Of a stretch of 64,000 nt of DNA, positions 1-30,819 are shown in pieces; within the stretch, counting starts at the first letter, position 1, and each line of letters opens with the position of its first letter. The notes under the pieces are model-generated. The model did not search any database and had not been told where the DNA came from. It saw only the letters and a list, made by a program, of their open reading frames with translations. The translations under genes and the position numbers were made by a program. Location of the stretch: assembly GCA_018292915.2 (NCBI GenBank), contig JACVVK020000312.1:31001-95000 (forward strand). Reading direction: 5' to 3'. Source of the DNA: Batillaria attramentaria (Eukaryota > Mollusca > Gastropoda > Batillariidae).

Positions 1-19180
<19,180 letters not shown>

Positions 19181-19772
19181 CTGAAGTAAGTGTGCCGAAG
19201 ACGCGAGGGAAACTCAATCAAACCACTGTGTCTCTCATTCTGGAAAATTTGTCAGCCCTCTTAGTCAAAGGTATACTGTTAACTCATTAATTCAACAGCT
19301 TTGCGTTTCAGTTTCTGACGTGTGTGCGTCTGAACCGTACTGTAGAAGTTGAACTGATAAACACTTATTTATCGTGCGTGCGCTTGGAGGGGTGGGGGTT
19401 TGGGGGGTGTGTGTGTGTGGGGGGGGGGGGGGGGTCTTGAAAGCTGTAAAGGGGGAGGGGGAGAACGATGGTCGACTGACTTTTCCGTGTTTTCCGGGCA
19501 GGTTTTATCAGCGTTGCTTATCAGCCACAGTGTCAGAAAATGTTCCTCCTTGGTGACAATACTTTCGATGTTCAGCAGCCTTCGTTGACTTGCTTTACAA
19601 GGAAGTTATCATTCTACTTACACGAGGAAACTTTTAAATGTATAATTATAATGTCGAACTACTCAGATTCAGTGTCATATCAGCGATGTTCTATTCTATT
19701 TTTCGACTAACATTAATATTTTCTTTACGTTTACTTTGTAGTATCATTCAAAACTGGGGAAAAAACACAATT

Positions 19773-19954
19773 CAAACAACAAGGAGGAACGGCCCCGTCC
19801 TACAAAGTTGTTTCTCCAAGCTTCATTTTATTTTGTCTGTTTTGTTGTTATTATTGATGCTAGTTCTCCCCTCTCCAAGTTCTACCAATGACACTAGATC
19901 CTCTACGACCTCGACCGATTAGCCACGTGCTTGGGGGTTCGGCCGGGTGGAGGG
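19773..19954 (-). repeat. Dispersed repeat, inverted copy of the intron of gene 2
   Basis: The sequence from aaggaggaacggccccgtcc through cctcgaccgattagccacgt is the reverse complement of 37525-37695, which lies immediately before the last exon of gene 2. Confidence 0.8.
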
Positions 19955-19957
19955 AGA

Positions 19958-20455
19958 GATGATGATGATGATGATGATGATGATGAAACGTTTTTATTCA
20001 GGATAGAGCATTTAGGCATTGCTGCCTATCTTACATGCTGTCCTGCTATTCTACATTAAAGGGTACTGAGAAAAAATTGAAAACAAACAAACAATGAAAA
20101 AGTAAAAAAGTATAAACTATCTATGGGAAATACAGGAGATAGAAATACACACGATAAACAAATCAAAACATACGTGGCATGTGCTGATGATACTGGCTGT
20201 GTGCCAAATAAGAACTTTACAGTCGTCTCTAATATTTCAAAACATGTATGCAACACATTTCTATGTATATGGTCAGACAAGCGTATCGTGTAGAATTTGT
20301 TTGAAGTTTATGAATTTGGAAATGTTTTGGATACTCAGTGGTAAAGAGTTCCATATGGATGCCCCTGAGAAAGACTGGCTACTTTTATATATATCAACCC
20401 TTGGTCGAGGCACTGGGAGCAGACTGTTCCTTGTGTTGTGTTGTTTATCAGGCTA

Positions 20456-20545
<90 letters not shown>

Positions 20546-20638
20546 TAGGGAGCGCTCTCAGCTTTACTTATTTCCCCTACTTTCAAATTGACCTGATTGA
20601 GCGCATGTTTTCGGCTTTAGTAACGCCTTTGTTCCTAT

Positions 20639-20693
<55 letters not shown>

Positions 20694-21194
20694 ACCCTTG
20701 GTCGAGGCACTGGAAGCAGACTGTTTCTTGTGTTGTGTTGTTTATCATGTTCGAAATTAAATAGTTGATGAAGATATGTTGGGGCTTTGTAGTAAACAAT
20801 TTTGTGCATCAGTAAGCATTTGTTAAACTCCAGATGCTGTTTTAGAGGTAGAAGTTTGAGGATTTTAAACTTTTGGTCGGTACTAGAATTACCCGAGTGT
20901 AAGAGTTTGACAGCGCGCCGGTGAACGGAGTTTACCTTTTTGAGCTGATTTTCGCTGCACTCGTCCCACAAAGTGGACGCAAAATCTAGATGACTTTGCA
21001 CGTGGGCATGGAAGAATAGCTTGCAGGTGTCAGGGCTAACTAGGCGACTTAGTTTAGATAGCATGAAAACATTTTTTGACAATAATTTACAGAGACCATC
21101 AACATGCGTTTCCCACTTTAGTTGGTCGTCGATTATGACACCTAGTACACGGTGGTTGGAGACCTGCTCGATAGACTCCGACCCAACTGATAAC

Positions 21195-21195
<1 letters not shown>
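19958..21195 (-). mobile_element. LINE 3' fragment (RT C-terminal part)
   Basis: Minus-strand open frame reading LSRLVSPDTCKLFFHAHVQ, LDFASTLWDECSE and KVNSVHRRAVKLLHSG, the region after the reverse transcriptase catalytic core in non-LTR elements. Its 3' end is at the (GATGAT)n tail near 19958. Two (AT)n expansions (20458-20541 and 20642-20691) interrupt it. It is a longer relative of the fragment at 15599-17826. Confidence 0.8.
20458..20691. repeat. Two (AT)n microsatellite tracts
   Basis: About 84 bp and about 50 bp of pure AT repeat separated by about 100 bp of other sequence. The Tyr-Ile repeat frames here are artefacts. Confidence 0.9.
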
Positions 21196-21228
<33 letters not shown>

Positions 21229-21234
<6 letters not shown>

Positions 21235-21409
21235 TGGGTTATTGTCTAGGAGTTTAACGTCCTTTTCCACCACATAAGGGCGATATCAAAGACGGGGCAA
21301 CGAGAAAAAAAAAAAAAACAGCACAAATATTTGGCCCCAGCCGGGATTCGAACTCTCGACCCGAGCATTGGAAGTCCAACGCTCTACCATTTGGCCACCC
21401 TGGCTCCCC
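21229..21409 (-). mobile_element. SINE family a, minus-strand copy
   Basis: Reverse-oriented tRNA head (gattcgaactctcgacccga, then gctctaccatttggccaccc) and the shared body ccaccacataagggcgatat. Confidence 0.8.
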
Positions 21410-21428
21410 AGAGAGAGAGAGAGAGAGA

Positions 21429-21838
21429 AACGCCAGTTCCTTGAACTAAACATTTGATGTCAGCCTCAGGCAGGTCGTCATACAGAGAGAGAGAGAGAGA
21501 GAGAGATGACGTCAATTCCGTGAACTAAACATTTGACGTCAGCCTCTAGCACCGAGATCGTCAGAGGATACTTGTTTATGTCTTGTGATTTCCCTGCTGG
21601 CTTTGTGGTTCCCCGACTGAATTATTTTTCACATGAAATCTGGAAGATCTAGAGGGCTGGCGAAATGTCGGAGGCAGTGACGATACTTGCTGATTTTGTC
21701 TGTGAACTAAGCGTTTGACGTCAGCTTCACACTGGTGGTATGACAGATGATGCTTGTGCATGTCTTGTGATTTCCCTGTTGCTTTTGTGACTTCCCTGAC
21801 TGAATTAAATTTTGCATAAAACCTGGGAAGTGTGGCCA
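21429..21838. repeat. Degenerate tandem repeat
   Basis: The motif gaactaaacatttgacgtca recurs at about 21442, 21513 and (as gaactaagcg...) 21703, with following sequence also shared (gtcttgtgatttccctg at two places). Confidence 0.65.
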
Positions 21839-22753
21839 CGGGAGTTAAATAGTAAATAGTACAAGATGCATGTAGTCCGATGGCAGAGAGCGCCGTCTGT
21901 GAGAGCGTGAAGCTGTAGAATTATCAGCCGCCCGTCTGTCAGAGAGGGAGGTAACTGAGAAACATAAGGGACACTGGTCTTGATAACAGGAGGTTAACTA
22001 CTCTTGAAGCACATGGGATCGGGGGTAGCGGAAATCGACGGAGGCGGGGCGTCAATGGATGACGAATGAGAGCTGGCTCAAGACCTGTACAACAGTACAG
22101 ATCGCAGCTAAGTTGCATTCTTCTGTGTTTCCGGAACAAAACTAGTGAGGTTAAATGTTTGACAGAAAGTCCCGTACATTAAAATTTGATTTCAGGTCAA
22201 AGGGCACTAAACCAGTTCTTCGCGTATCTCATCAGAACATATGAACTTGTTGAATTTTAACCCTTTTTCTTTGCGCTGTACGTACAGTTATAATGCTTTG
22301 GTCGACACGCGGTCAACCTGCTTAGTCGCGTGGGTATGATTACATCGCAGGAGGCTATACATCATCGCCTTAGTACCAGTCACATGAAGGTGTTCGAACG
22401 CAAGGTAAAAACAAAAGTCTCCACACTGCTGTCTGACTTTTCACATACGGAGAAGATCTTTAAGTGTTCCTCTGTCCTGGCAGTCAGAAGACAGTGTCAC
22501 CGATATCAGGCCGAAGAAAAGTGCCCGCTTGATTTACGCGCGATAGAACACACCTGATATAATTCACAAGGTGAGAGCGATAACCCTAGTAGACAGTCAG
22601 TGTTGCCCGCAGCATTCGATAGGATCCACCGAATGGAAAACTTCCAAGTATATTCGCACAAACTAAGCCTGTGAGTTATCTTGGGAAATCAACCGGGCTC
22701 TTGTCGTCGGCCGTCCCACTGACGCACTGGTCACGTGTTTACATTGCCCCGTG

Positions 22754-22760
22754 TATAAAA
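22754..22760 (+). promoter_or_regulatory. TATA box of the TMEM145-like gene
   Basis: TATAAAA lies 41 bp before the ATG at 22801. Transcription about 30 bp downstream of it would give a 5' UTR of under 20 nt. The position fits well, but a promoter is inferred from the motif alone. Confidence 0.5.
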
Positions 22761-22800
22761 GCTTCGGCGCGCGTGTTATGATCACAATGTGAATGTCACA

Positions 22801-22917
22801 ATGGCGGTGTTGGCCGGACACCGTGATCGTTACTCACTGTCTGTTATCTGTGTGTTCTTGGCACTGACATCTTCTGCCGCGGCAGTCTATGTGCAGGGAA
22901 ACATCAACACAACAGAG
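22801..22917 (+). CDS. TMEM145-like exon 1 (signal peptide)
   Basis: ATG at 22801; a hydrophobic core (LSVICVFLALTSSAAA) is followed by VYVQGNINTTE. Donor gtaagaaaa, phase 0. An in-frame GTG lies four codons upstream, but the ATG is the normal start. Confidence 0.82.
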
Positions 22918-24370
22918 GTAAGAAAACAGACAAGATTAGCGGAACTACACATATACCATCAACCCTCCAACTAGTACTTTGAAACTAGTGCAAAGAAAAC
23001 TCTAAAGTTTTAAACACCGGGTTTCAAAAGTGGAGCTCCTTCCCTCTAGAACAACTTTAATTACCAGCTCACTTCATGTCAGGTTCCGAAACAACCAAGA
23101 CCTTCAATCGGAACGTCAAGACGCACCTCTTCTCTCGTTCTTTTCTTTTTTTCTTTCTTTTTTGTTTTTCTTTCATCCCTGTTATTTTATATATTTTTCC
23201 TTCACCCGGAAGGCGCCGTGAGCATGCAGCAGTTATGGAACGTTTTTTGTTGCGCTTTAGAAATGGCCAGTCATCATCGTCATAAAGTGACTGGTAATGA
23301 AATGTAAATGAAATGTTACCTGATAAAGAATCATTCCTGCTAAATTACAGCTGATAATCGCTGTTATTGCTATTGCTGTTGTTGTTGTGCTTTTGCTTTG
23401 TTTTTGGTTTGGTTTGGGGTTTTGTTGGAATACTGTTTGTTTGCTGGTGTTGATATTCAGCCATAATTATATGTTGGAAGACAGGCGTGTTGGAGGTGCG
23501 CAGATTGGAAATATGCTTTTAAAAGCACAATACTCAAGCCGCGAAATGTGGTCAAAGATCTTCTGTTTCTAGGGTCTATCGTGTAGTTATCTCCCCCTGT
23601 CTCTCTCGTCGAGTTTATATTCGCATTTACCAGTAGAGCATTGGTTCATTCATCACAGAGCAGACAATGTTCATGTCACAGTATCACAATGGATCTGTCA
23701 CGCCGTTTGGAACGAGCTCTATTTATTACCGTGGCCCAAACAGCATTTTCCTATAGGTGTGAACCATGCAAACTGGGACGCACGTTTTACAGTATACGGG
23801 AGGTGTCGAAGTGGAAGAGCTTCATAACATGTTGTTTTTTTTTTTTGGTTTTTTTTTTTAAACAAGCTAACACAATCTGTTATGTATTCTACCTTGTTCA
23901 GGTGTCCGGGGCAGCTGTGATTGTGAACTTTCTCTTTTATTTTCTTTAACAAGCACTGTTTGCCAATATTCTGCCTAGGCACTGTAAGACATGATTTTTT
24001 GACAGGTGTTTTTGTTGCCATCAGTGCAATAAAGACATGAGGGATTAGTCATTTTCGTGTCCGGTCGTGGTCTTTGGTGAAATGACCCATTAACTAAGAA
24101 TGAACTGAATTGAAATCCTGTGGTGGCCTTAAACTGAGCACACGTTAAAATTGTCCCGTGTAACCAAAAAGACAGTGATGAATTGTCAATACCAATATGA
24201 TAAGTGTGCGTAGAACTGCAGAGTGGTTATAATAGATACGTACGTATTATGTTCACTGTGTTTCAGGACTGGGTCTACATAGCACAATTCTGCTACCTGT
24301 CAAGTGGGAACCTTGATTATGAACTCTTGTATCCAAAGGTATCAACAGACAGTGACAGAGAAAACACACG

Positions 24371-24459
<89 letters not shown>

Positions 24460-27400
24460 GCGCGTGTGTGTTTCTTACATATGAAAGAGAGAAACACATA
24501 AAGAGGAAAGATATATTATTAATTGTTGTGAAGAGAGGGAAATACTATTCATCATCTTTAGTCTATTCCTATGTAATGAACAGTTATTTCGAATCAAATG
24601 TTTTTAGATACACGTACTCTGTCGTTCGACCTCTTGGAGACTGCGAGTGCTCACTTTCGAGTTTTTTTGAGTTTACAACACTCGCCAGTGCACATTTTCA
24701 GTGAGTTAACTTCGAGTGCTTTACGTCTGAAAATAGTTAGGAAACAGAGAGCGAAAGTGTGATTGTTGATTTTTCACAACCTACTCAGTGGTTTACGGAT
24801 TCACAAAACACAATAGAGTTACGTCATCAGCCAAAGGCGCGCAGAGAGTACGTCATTTCAAACTTGGTGTTTGAATTTTTGCTGTAGCTACTTTGCTAGA
24901 GGCTTGGTAGCTACGGCAAGAAATTGAAACACCTGGTGGGTTCTTCTGTGGTAAAGCAGTCGAACAAACCATGTGAGCTCTGTTTGTCCTACCCGCATGT
25001 TATATTTCTGCATTCCAGGCTTTCGGCGTGGAGAAACTGCTGCTTTACTACGACGATATTTTCACTAACGCAACCAGCGGTTCCCAGGTAAGTGTTTCAA
25101 AACAAACGCCACATGAGATATAATAAAACTTTCGTTAAGATACTTGGGCGAGTGAGGGGAGCCGGGGTGGTCGAATGGTAGAGCGTTGGACTTCTAATGC
25201 TCGGGTCGTGAGTTCGATCCCGGCTGGGGCCAAATATTTGTGATGGCTTTTTCATCGTTGCCCCGTCTTTGATATCACCCTATGTGGTGGAAAAGGACGT
25301 TAAACCCCCAAACACCCACCCACCCTTGGGCGAGTGGTTGGCATAGTTTGTTCGTTGTTGTTGTTTTTTTTTTGTTTGTTTGTTTCCTGGTTACTTGGTT
25401 GGTTGGTTGGTTGGTCGGCTGGTTTCCTGTCTGATTAACTGGTTGATCGGCTGGCTATCTGGCTGGTTAGTGGATAAATATATGTGTACATGTGTGTGTG
25501 TTCATGCACCCTGTAAGTAAAACTGTTTCATACGTGTCACCACCATCATGATCATGATTGTAAGAATGTATTGTATGACTGTGTGTAAGTAACGGTTTTA
25601 CTATTGTTAGGCGCACAGAGCTTCAGCAGGAGGTTGGGCGCCATACAAATCCGTAGTAGTAGTAGTAGTAGTAGTAGTACCTGCCCCCGTACTGTAGTAA
25701 TTAGCACTTCGGACCATGGACCGGGAGACCCTGGTTCGAGTCCCAGTCGAGGCAAGCGGGATTTTCCCTACCTAGGTCGGCTCCTACCCAGAGCGGGTGT
25801 GCTATGGGCCCAATGGGGAGGCTGTTGCCACACAGCCGAGATTCACCCACTTCACGGGTGCGACTTTGCGGGCGCTTCTCTCGGTATGACACATCTTATG
25901 ATGTCGATGATTACACGGCCGGCACCGCAGGTGCCGTAGGTCCGGGCCCGATTTACGCCGGGATACTTATGACAGGAAGCGTGGAATGCGGCCCTGTCCC
26001 GCAGTCCCAAACCTCACGGACCTCCATAGCATCATCTTACCATCATCCTCATCTCCATCATCATGCATAATAAAAATTGCCCCAGCTTTCGAGCCCTTGG
26101 AGGATTCCATCCATGGTCTGGGAGGAACACCACTGGAGCTGGCAAAGAGTTGGCCCCCCCCCCTCCCCCCCCCCCCCCAAAAAAAAAGAAAAAAGTCATA
26201 GTGGTAGCAGTGGGCTGCCGTTGGAAATGTTCCTGTGTCCCCATTTTGTCACGGTCATGTCCTGTTAGGTATGGTATGGGTATGGTAGACGTCTCCTCGG
26301 CGCACCTATCCATCTCTCCTGAGATGCTCATGGCGCCGCAGGGCTGGAGGACGAAGCAGTGAAAGCCTGCTGCCGCTAAGCGCTACTTTGTGTGAAAACC
26401 TCCACCCTGCTATTCACTCTGGTACGTGCGATAGTATTTCTGTTTACCACGACACCGGCCACAGCCTGCTCTTCTTCGAAAGATGAACGTGGGATTTTTA
26501 GCGTGCACACTTGATATTTGTGCGTGCGTGTGTACACGAAGGCGAGACAGGCACCGTAAACGAGTCTGCACATGGATTCGACTCGATATGGTATTGAAAA
26601 ATCCCACCATAATCTTGCCCACCGGGGACTCGAACCAAGCAGCGCAGGATCCGAAGTCGGATGCCTTAACCACTAGACCAAATCCCCTAGGTCATTTTAT
26701 CCATGTACAAAAGACAGTTGAACATGTAATACTTAGTTGAAAGTACTGAATCCACGTCTACCACTTGTTTTCCTTTAAATAGAACTGCACGGAGCGTGTT
26801 TCCTTTCTCAGCTACGAGTTCAATACGATCATTGACCTGTCAGAGCGCAGCTTTCGGTCACGCTTCGCTGGTTGTAATGTGACGCGCATCGATGGAGACG
26901 AGTATTACAAGTGTGAAGAACACATCGGAATAAGGGCTTCACGTCCTCGGATGTGGTATGTGGCGCTCGCCCGCTGTGAGCTTTCGGAGGAAGGGGTAAG
27001 TATGAAGCTATTTTATCATTGTTATGGCTGGATTTCTTCTGTTCACTTCAAGTCTCTTGTTGACAGGGAATCAAAATCAAGATTCTCCGTGTTTGGGACA
27101 AGATCAGTTGAAATACAACATAACGAGACGAGACGACTTGACTCAGTTGAGAGATGAGATGAGATAAAGTGAGATTAGATCAGATGAAATGAGATGAGAT
27201 CAGATGAAATGAGATGAGATCAGACAAAGTTCTATGAGACGAGATAAAATTAATAAGACAAGACGAGGTGAGATAAGATGAGATTAGGTGAGGTAAGACG
27301 AAATAAAGTGAAACGAGACATGCGAAGAAATGATACGATACAATATAATTATGAGATTATATGAAATAGGCCGAGTTGAAAAGAATATATCTGAAACCAG

Positions 27401-28227
27401 GCCAGACTCAACGATGAATCGAGACATGGAACGGTATTGTAGTAGATGGATCTGGGTGGGGTCGGATGGTGTGAAAAGGTTCGCGTCAAAAAAGAATAAT
27501 GAAGTGGGGTATTCTTGTAGTCGCTGATTCACCCTATGTGGGACAAGACGAGATTAACCCTTCCCTGCGGGATTTAGGCTATTCTCGCTAGACCCGCCGG
27601 CAAGCCTAGCGTTCCCCATATAGTAAGACTCTGAGATACCAAAACCACGTGCTTCCCATATCATGTCGGGCTTAGCGTCTTCTTCTACAGGGCTTAAAAT
27701 CTACCACGACTAACTACACTGGTAGTCTCCCCCTGATATATTGCAGCTGTTCAGTAAGATAAACTTAGTCTGAGAGCTGGCTCCTTGACGTAATTAGATG
27801 ATGACTGGAAACATAACCACAGTGTGGTCTAGGGTTTTAGAGCGAGCACGTGGGATGGGTGGGAACTTGGTTTCACCGACCGTACTTTCACTGTAACACT
27901 TGGTCCATTTGGTGTGAAGGAAGCTGTGGGATGGTCCAGATTATTTCGCTCCAAATTAAACGTGCTGATTGTGTCTGCCTTACCGGCAGACTGCACTGTT
28001 TAAATTTGTCATCCATTCAACATAGATCGATTTCAGACTACCGCACTGACGCTTAGAAATTAATACGCACGCTGTATATCTTGTGTTTATATCAGTACGT
28101 TTTGATGGTCACTTGATAATAATGAAATGTTCGTATTTCTCCTGTCCCCAGAATACTGGCTTGCGGCTGAACTACACTCTACACTTCACGAATGGACAGT
28201 CTGAGGAATCGTCTCCTCTTTGCAAAG
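22801..28227 (+). CDS. TMEM145/GPR180-like gene, N-terminal exons only (probable truncated copy)
   Basis: Five plus-strand exons join in frame: 22801-22917, 24267-24338, 25019-25087, 26783-26995 and 28152-28227. The product starts with a signal peptide and a luminal domain matching the TMEM145/GPR180 family as I know it: DWVYIAQFCYLS, NLDYELLYP, KLLLYYDD, WYVALARC, LRLNYTLHFTNG. Junctions 1-4 are phase 0. Family members continue into a seven-helix domain, but I see no such exons before gene 2 begins at 30609. The last exon runs into a (TCTG)n(TC)n microsatellite where the family motif should continue, and its donor (gtctct) is weak. It is probably a partial duplicate; a very distant 3' part or a chimeric transcript is less likely. 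Confidence 0.72.
22918..24266. other. TMEM145-like intron 1
   Basis: T-rich intron with TTTG-type runs near 23140-23170 and 23395-23430 and poly-T at 23834-23859. No exon or mobile element was recognised. Confidence 0.5.
24267..24338 (+). CDS. TMEM145-like exon 2
   Basis: 72 nt, acceptor cactgtgtttcag, donor gtatcaaca, phase 0-0. It encodes DWVYIAQFCYLSSGNLDY and ELLYPK, the best-conserved start of the family's luminal domain. Confidence 0.82.
24339..25018. repeat. TMEM145-like intron 2 with CG/AC microsatellite
   Basis: A compound (CG)n(AC)n(CG)n microsatellite occupies 24368-24466 and is nearly self-complementary at its ends. The rest is plain intron. Confidence 0.75.
25019..25087 (+). 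CDS. TMEM145-like exon 3
   Basis: 69 nt, acceptor tctgcattccag, donor gtaagtgtt, phase 0-0. Encodes AFGVEKLLLYYDDIFTNATS, with an N-glycosylation sequon NAT. Confidence 0.82.
25155..25324 (+). mobile_element. SINE family a with 12-bp target duplication
   Basis: The tRNA head contains tggtcgaatggtagagc and gtgagttcgatcccggctgg; the body ends aaacacccaccca. The flanks cttgggcgagtg (25143-25154 and 25325-25336) are identical, which fixes the ends and shows retroposition. Confidence 0.9.
25680..26155 (+). mobile_element. SINE family c copy
   Basis: The tRNA-like head (gtagtaattagcacttcgg, then ggttcgagtcccagtcgagg) is followed by a body of about 400 bp shared with 60972-61474, such as gattacacggccggcaccgc. 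It ends at a C-rich and A-rich tail. Confidence 0.82.
26385..26690 (-). mobile_element. SINE family d, minus-strand copy
   Basis: The reverse complement begins aggggatttggtctagtggt and continues with a B-box region cttggttcgagtccccggtg, then a body of about 220 bp. A decayed relative seems to lie near 38895-39065. Confidence 0.7.
26783..26995 (+). CDS. TMEM145-like exon 4
   Basis: 213 nt, acceptor tcctttaaatag, donor gtaagtatg, phase 0-0. Encodes NCTERVSFLSYEFNTIIDLS, FAGCNVTRIDGDEYYKCEEH and MWYVALARCELSEEG. The W-Y-x-A-L-x-x-C motif is characteristic of the TMEM145 luminal domain. Confidence 0.82.
26996..28151. repeat. TMEM145-like intron 4 with degenerate gaga(t/c) repeats
   Basis: 27115-27320 is a degenerate pentamer repeat (gagat, gagac, agatga). 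The remainder shows no exon. Confidence 0.6.
28152..28227 (+). CDS. TMEM145-like exon 5 (last recognisable)
   Basis: 76 nt, acceptor tctcctgtccccag. Encodes NTGLRLNYTLHFTNGQSEES and a few more residues, then meets a (TCTG)n(TC)n microsatellite at 28228. The donor gtctct is poor, so this exon end may be damaged. It leaves phase 1, unlike the earlier junctions. Confidence 0.65.
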
Positions 28228-28230
28228 GTC

Positions 28231-28293
<63 letters not shown>

Positions 28294-29116
28294 CTGTAGT
28301 TTTGATTTATCATAATTACTTACCAGTTTAGTCTGCCATTGCAATGCTGTCAATATGTACTTTTACTTGAATGGAAAAACCAAGACGTCGAAGTATTAGC
28401 AATGATAGTAGCAGACAAAATGACCATTCACTGGTTGGCAGTATTCTGTTTGGAAGCAGCTTTTATACATTACATGTGCATGTCACACTCCATCACTCCG
28501 TCACGCAAGCTTCCATCATGCATACCACGTTCACAAACTTTCCTCCACGTCGCCATAGACACGCACTCGTCCCACGACAGAAACAAAGGCAAACGTTTTA
28601 AACAAACAACTTTACATACAAGAAGTCGACTGACAATAATATGAAACCGATAACAAATTATTTATTTATTTATTTATTTTTTTTTTTTTTTTTTTTGGGG
28701 GGGGGTCTTGTTGTTGTTGTTGTTTTGCTTTTAATGCGAGCAGCTGAAATTGCCATGTTGCCTTGCGTTGGCGCGTACATATGCCCAGTCATAAAGCGAA
28801 GCAAAGCGTGCGTTTGACTAAGATGAGCGCCAAATTTGCCTTGGAGTCCTGACCGCGCCAGTCCAAGCAATCACTTTCATGAAAGCGCAGGTGTTGCGAG
28901 CGACTTTGTCTCTTTTTGTGATACCATCACATATCACACACATTAAGACTATGGGGATGACATGGAACCAACTGGAACGAAAAGCCCAGGACAGAGACGG
29001 CTGGAGATCCCTTGGCGGAGGCCTATGCCCCAGGAGGGGCAGCAGGCGTAAGTAAGTAAGAAATCACATATGTTGTTGTTGTTGGTGGTGGTGGTGGTGG
29101 TGGTGGTGGTGGTGGT

Positions 29117-29185
<69 letters not shown>

Positions 29186-30608
29186 GTGTGTGTGTTTTGT
29201 TCTTGTTGTTGTTGTTGTGGTTTTGTCTTTGTTTTGTGCTTCCTTTTTCCTGTCTTCTTTATTTTCCCTTCTGTTTTCCCCGCTGTTTCACTTTTCCCTT
29301 TCTTTTTCATCATCCCATAATTTTCGTCACTTTTATCTATGCAGAATCTATAGTTCTCCTAATTGCAAATGTCACTGTTTAATTTCTCTATTAAACATTA
29401 TTTTGATTTTTGCAGGTGTACCACATCTACATTTAATCACATGCAATTTTCCTGTTTGAATTATATGATTGACAAACTGATACATTTCTGTTGTAAAACT
29501 GCCCTTCTCAGTTATTTTAAGAGTACATGTACAACACAGAATACCATGATGTGTTCATGCTAATTTTACGGTTAGTGATATCTGCAATGTTTCCTAAGTA
29601 CTTTTGCCAAGCAACATGCCTGAAAAAGTGCTCCATTTAGTGAACCAGGTTCAAACAATAAGAACAGTGTGTACTCTACCCAATTCTTGCACAAGAACAC
29701 AATAGCCTGTATTGTGACAGAGGTAAAACATCGTTGTGTAAAGAGATAAACTGTATAGTTTAGGGCTGGTGTGGTGGGGGGGGGGGGGGCGTCACTGTAA
29801 GGGAGAAAACAGCTTTTAGGGTCATCTTATTTTGTCATGGGTGCAAATTTACCTCCCTTCTAACTTAATGGTCCATTCTTTCGTTTGTTTGGTCTCCGCT
29901 TTGTGTCCCATCAAAGAGAAAAAAAAAACCCCGCAGAAAAGCCGATACGGCTATCTAACTTCCCTTTCTGCAGCTCAGAAGCAGTTCCAAAAATATAATA
30001 ATAATAAAATAAACGGAACACCCGCTTTCACAATGAACGAAGATCAGCTGTAAAACATTCCTGAGGTCTCCCAGAAAGAATAACTGGCTTAAGTCGATGT
30101 TTATGCGCAGTGTCGAGTTTAGTGTCCTATCGGATCAAATAAGGTGGTGCTGTTAACTTACTTTTGCTGTTGATCCCTTGTCGTTTTTACGAACGAATTT
30201 ACAGACGAAGGTATGCATACCAGTAGGCGTTACAAAAGCGTCGAAATTCCCATCGCATTCCCTTCCCTTTTCTGTCTGCCTGGGTGACACATAGGCGCGA
30301 AATGGGCCTTTTAGTATGTCATGTCAATGTGACAGCGTCAGATTTATTTTGGGAAAGGGGGTTTCCCGGTTGAGTAGATTTTGACAATATAATGTGTGAC
30401 AGCTGCATCGCGAACATCAGCGCAACACAGGCAACCAAAACTGAACTGCTGCAGTCAAATCAGTCAAATCTGTTTAAGTTTAAGTAGGGAATACAGTTCA
30501 TGTGGTGAATACCCATTCACGATTATTTTACGTTTAGATGACAGTATTGTCATACGACTCTATAGAAAGCCGGTCCCTGATTTTTCTGTCTGATTGGAAC
30601 TGGAACTG
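28228..30608. other. Region between the TMEM145-like exons and gene 2
   Basis: Contains (TC)n at 28246-28290, a TTTA/T tract and G run (28660-28707), a short LINE tail (28945-29060), (GGT)n(GT)n at 29080-29190, T- and C-rich sequence, and a G run at 29774-29789. No seven-helix exons were found. Confidence 0.55.
28945..29060 (+). mobile_element. 3' tail of an RTE-like LINE
   Basis: A short open frame reads MGMTWNQLERKAQDRDGWRS and ends CPRRGSRRK-stop, followed by (TAAG)n. This resembles the C-terminal end and short-repeat tail of RTE-type elements. It is very short, so confidence is moderate. Confidence 0.5.
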
Positions 30609-30666
30609 ATGATGTCGATACTGTTCATGGTTTGGATACTGTCCTCTTTGCAGATCTGTCATTCAG
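30609..30666 (+). CDS. Gene 2 signal-peptide exon
   Basis: ATG-ATG start; encodes MMSILFMVWILSSLQICHS and leaves phase 1 at donor gtgagttac. A hydrophobic core follows the start directly. The second ATG at 30612 is an equally possible start. Confidence 0.8.
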
Positions 30667-30744
30667 GTGAGTTACGAGTTGTATTCCAAATCAGTTGTTG
30701 TATAGTTCATAGACGTGAAATTTTGGTCAGTCCCTCTATATAGT

Positions 30745-30819
<75 letters not shown>

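Larger units (their letters stand above)
19181..22753. other. Intergenic region between gene 1 and the TMEM145-like gene
   Basis: Divergent spacer. It contains a G-rich tract (19420-19435), a dispersed repeat (19773-19954), a LINE fragment with long (AT)n tracts (19958-21195), a SINE (21229-21409) and a degenerate tandem repeat (21429-21838). The stretch 21840-22750 shows no recognised feature. Confidence 0.6.
25088..26782. other. TMEM145-like intron 3, filled with SINEs
   Basis: Carries three SINEs of different families (25155-25324, 25680-26155, 26385-26690) plus TTGG-type repeats at 25396-25470. Confidence 0.75.

Noticed and set aside
25157..25230. tRNA-like sequences with A and B boxes (also 8001, 50724, 51178, 60972)
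   Set aside because: They are heads of SINEs with conserved bodies and target duplications; the acceptor stems are not convincing as functional tRNA genes.
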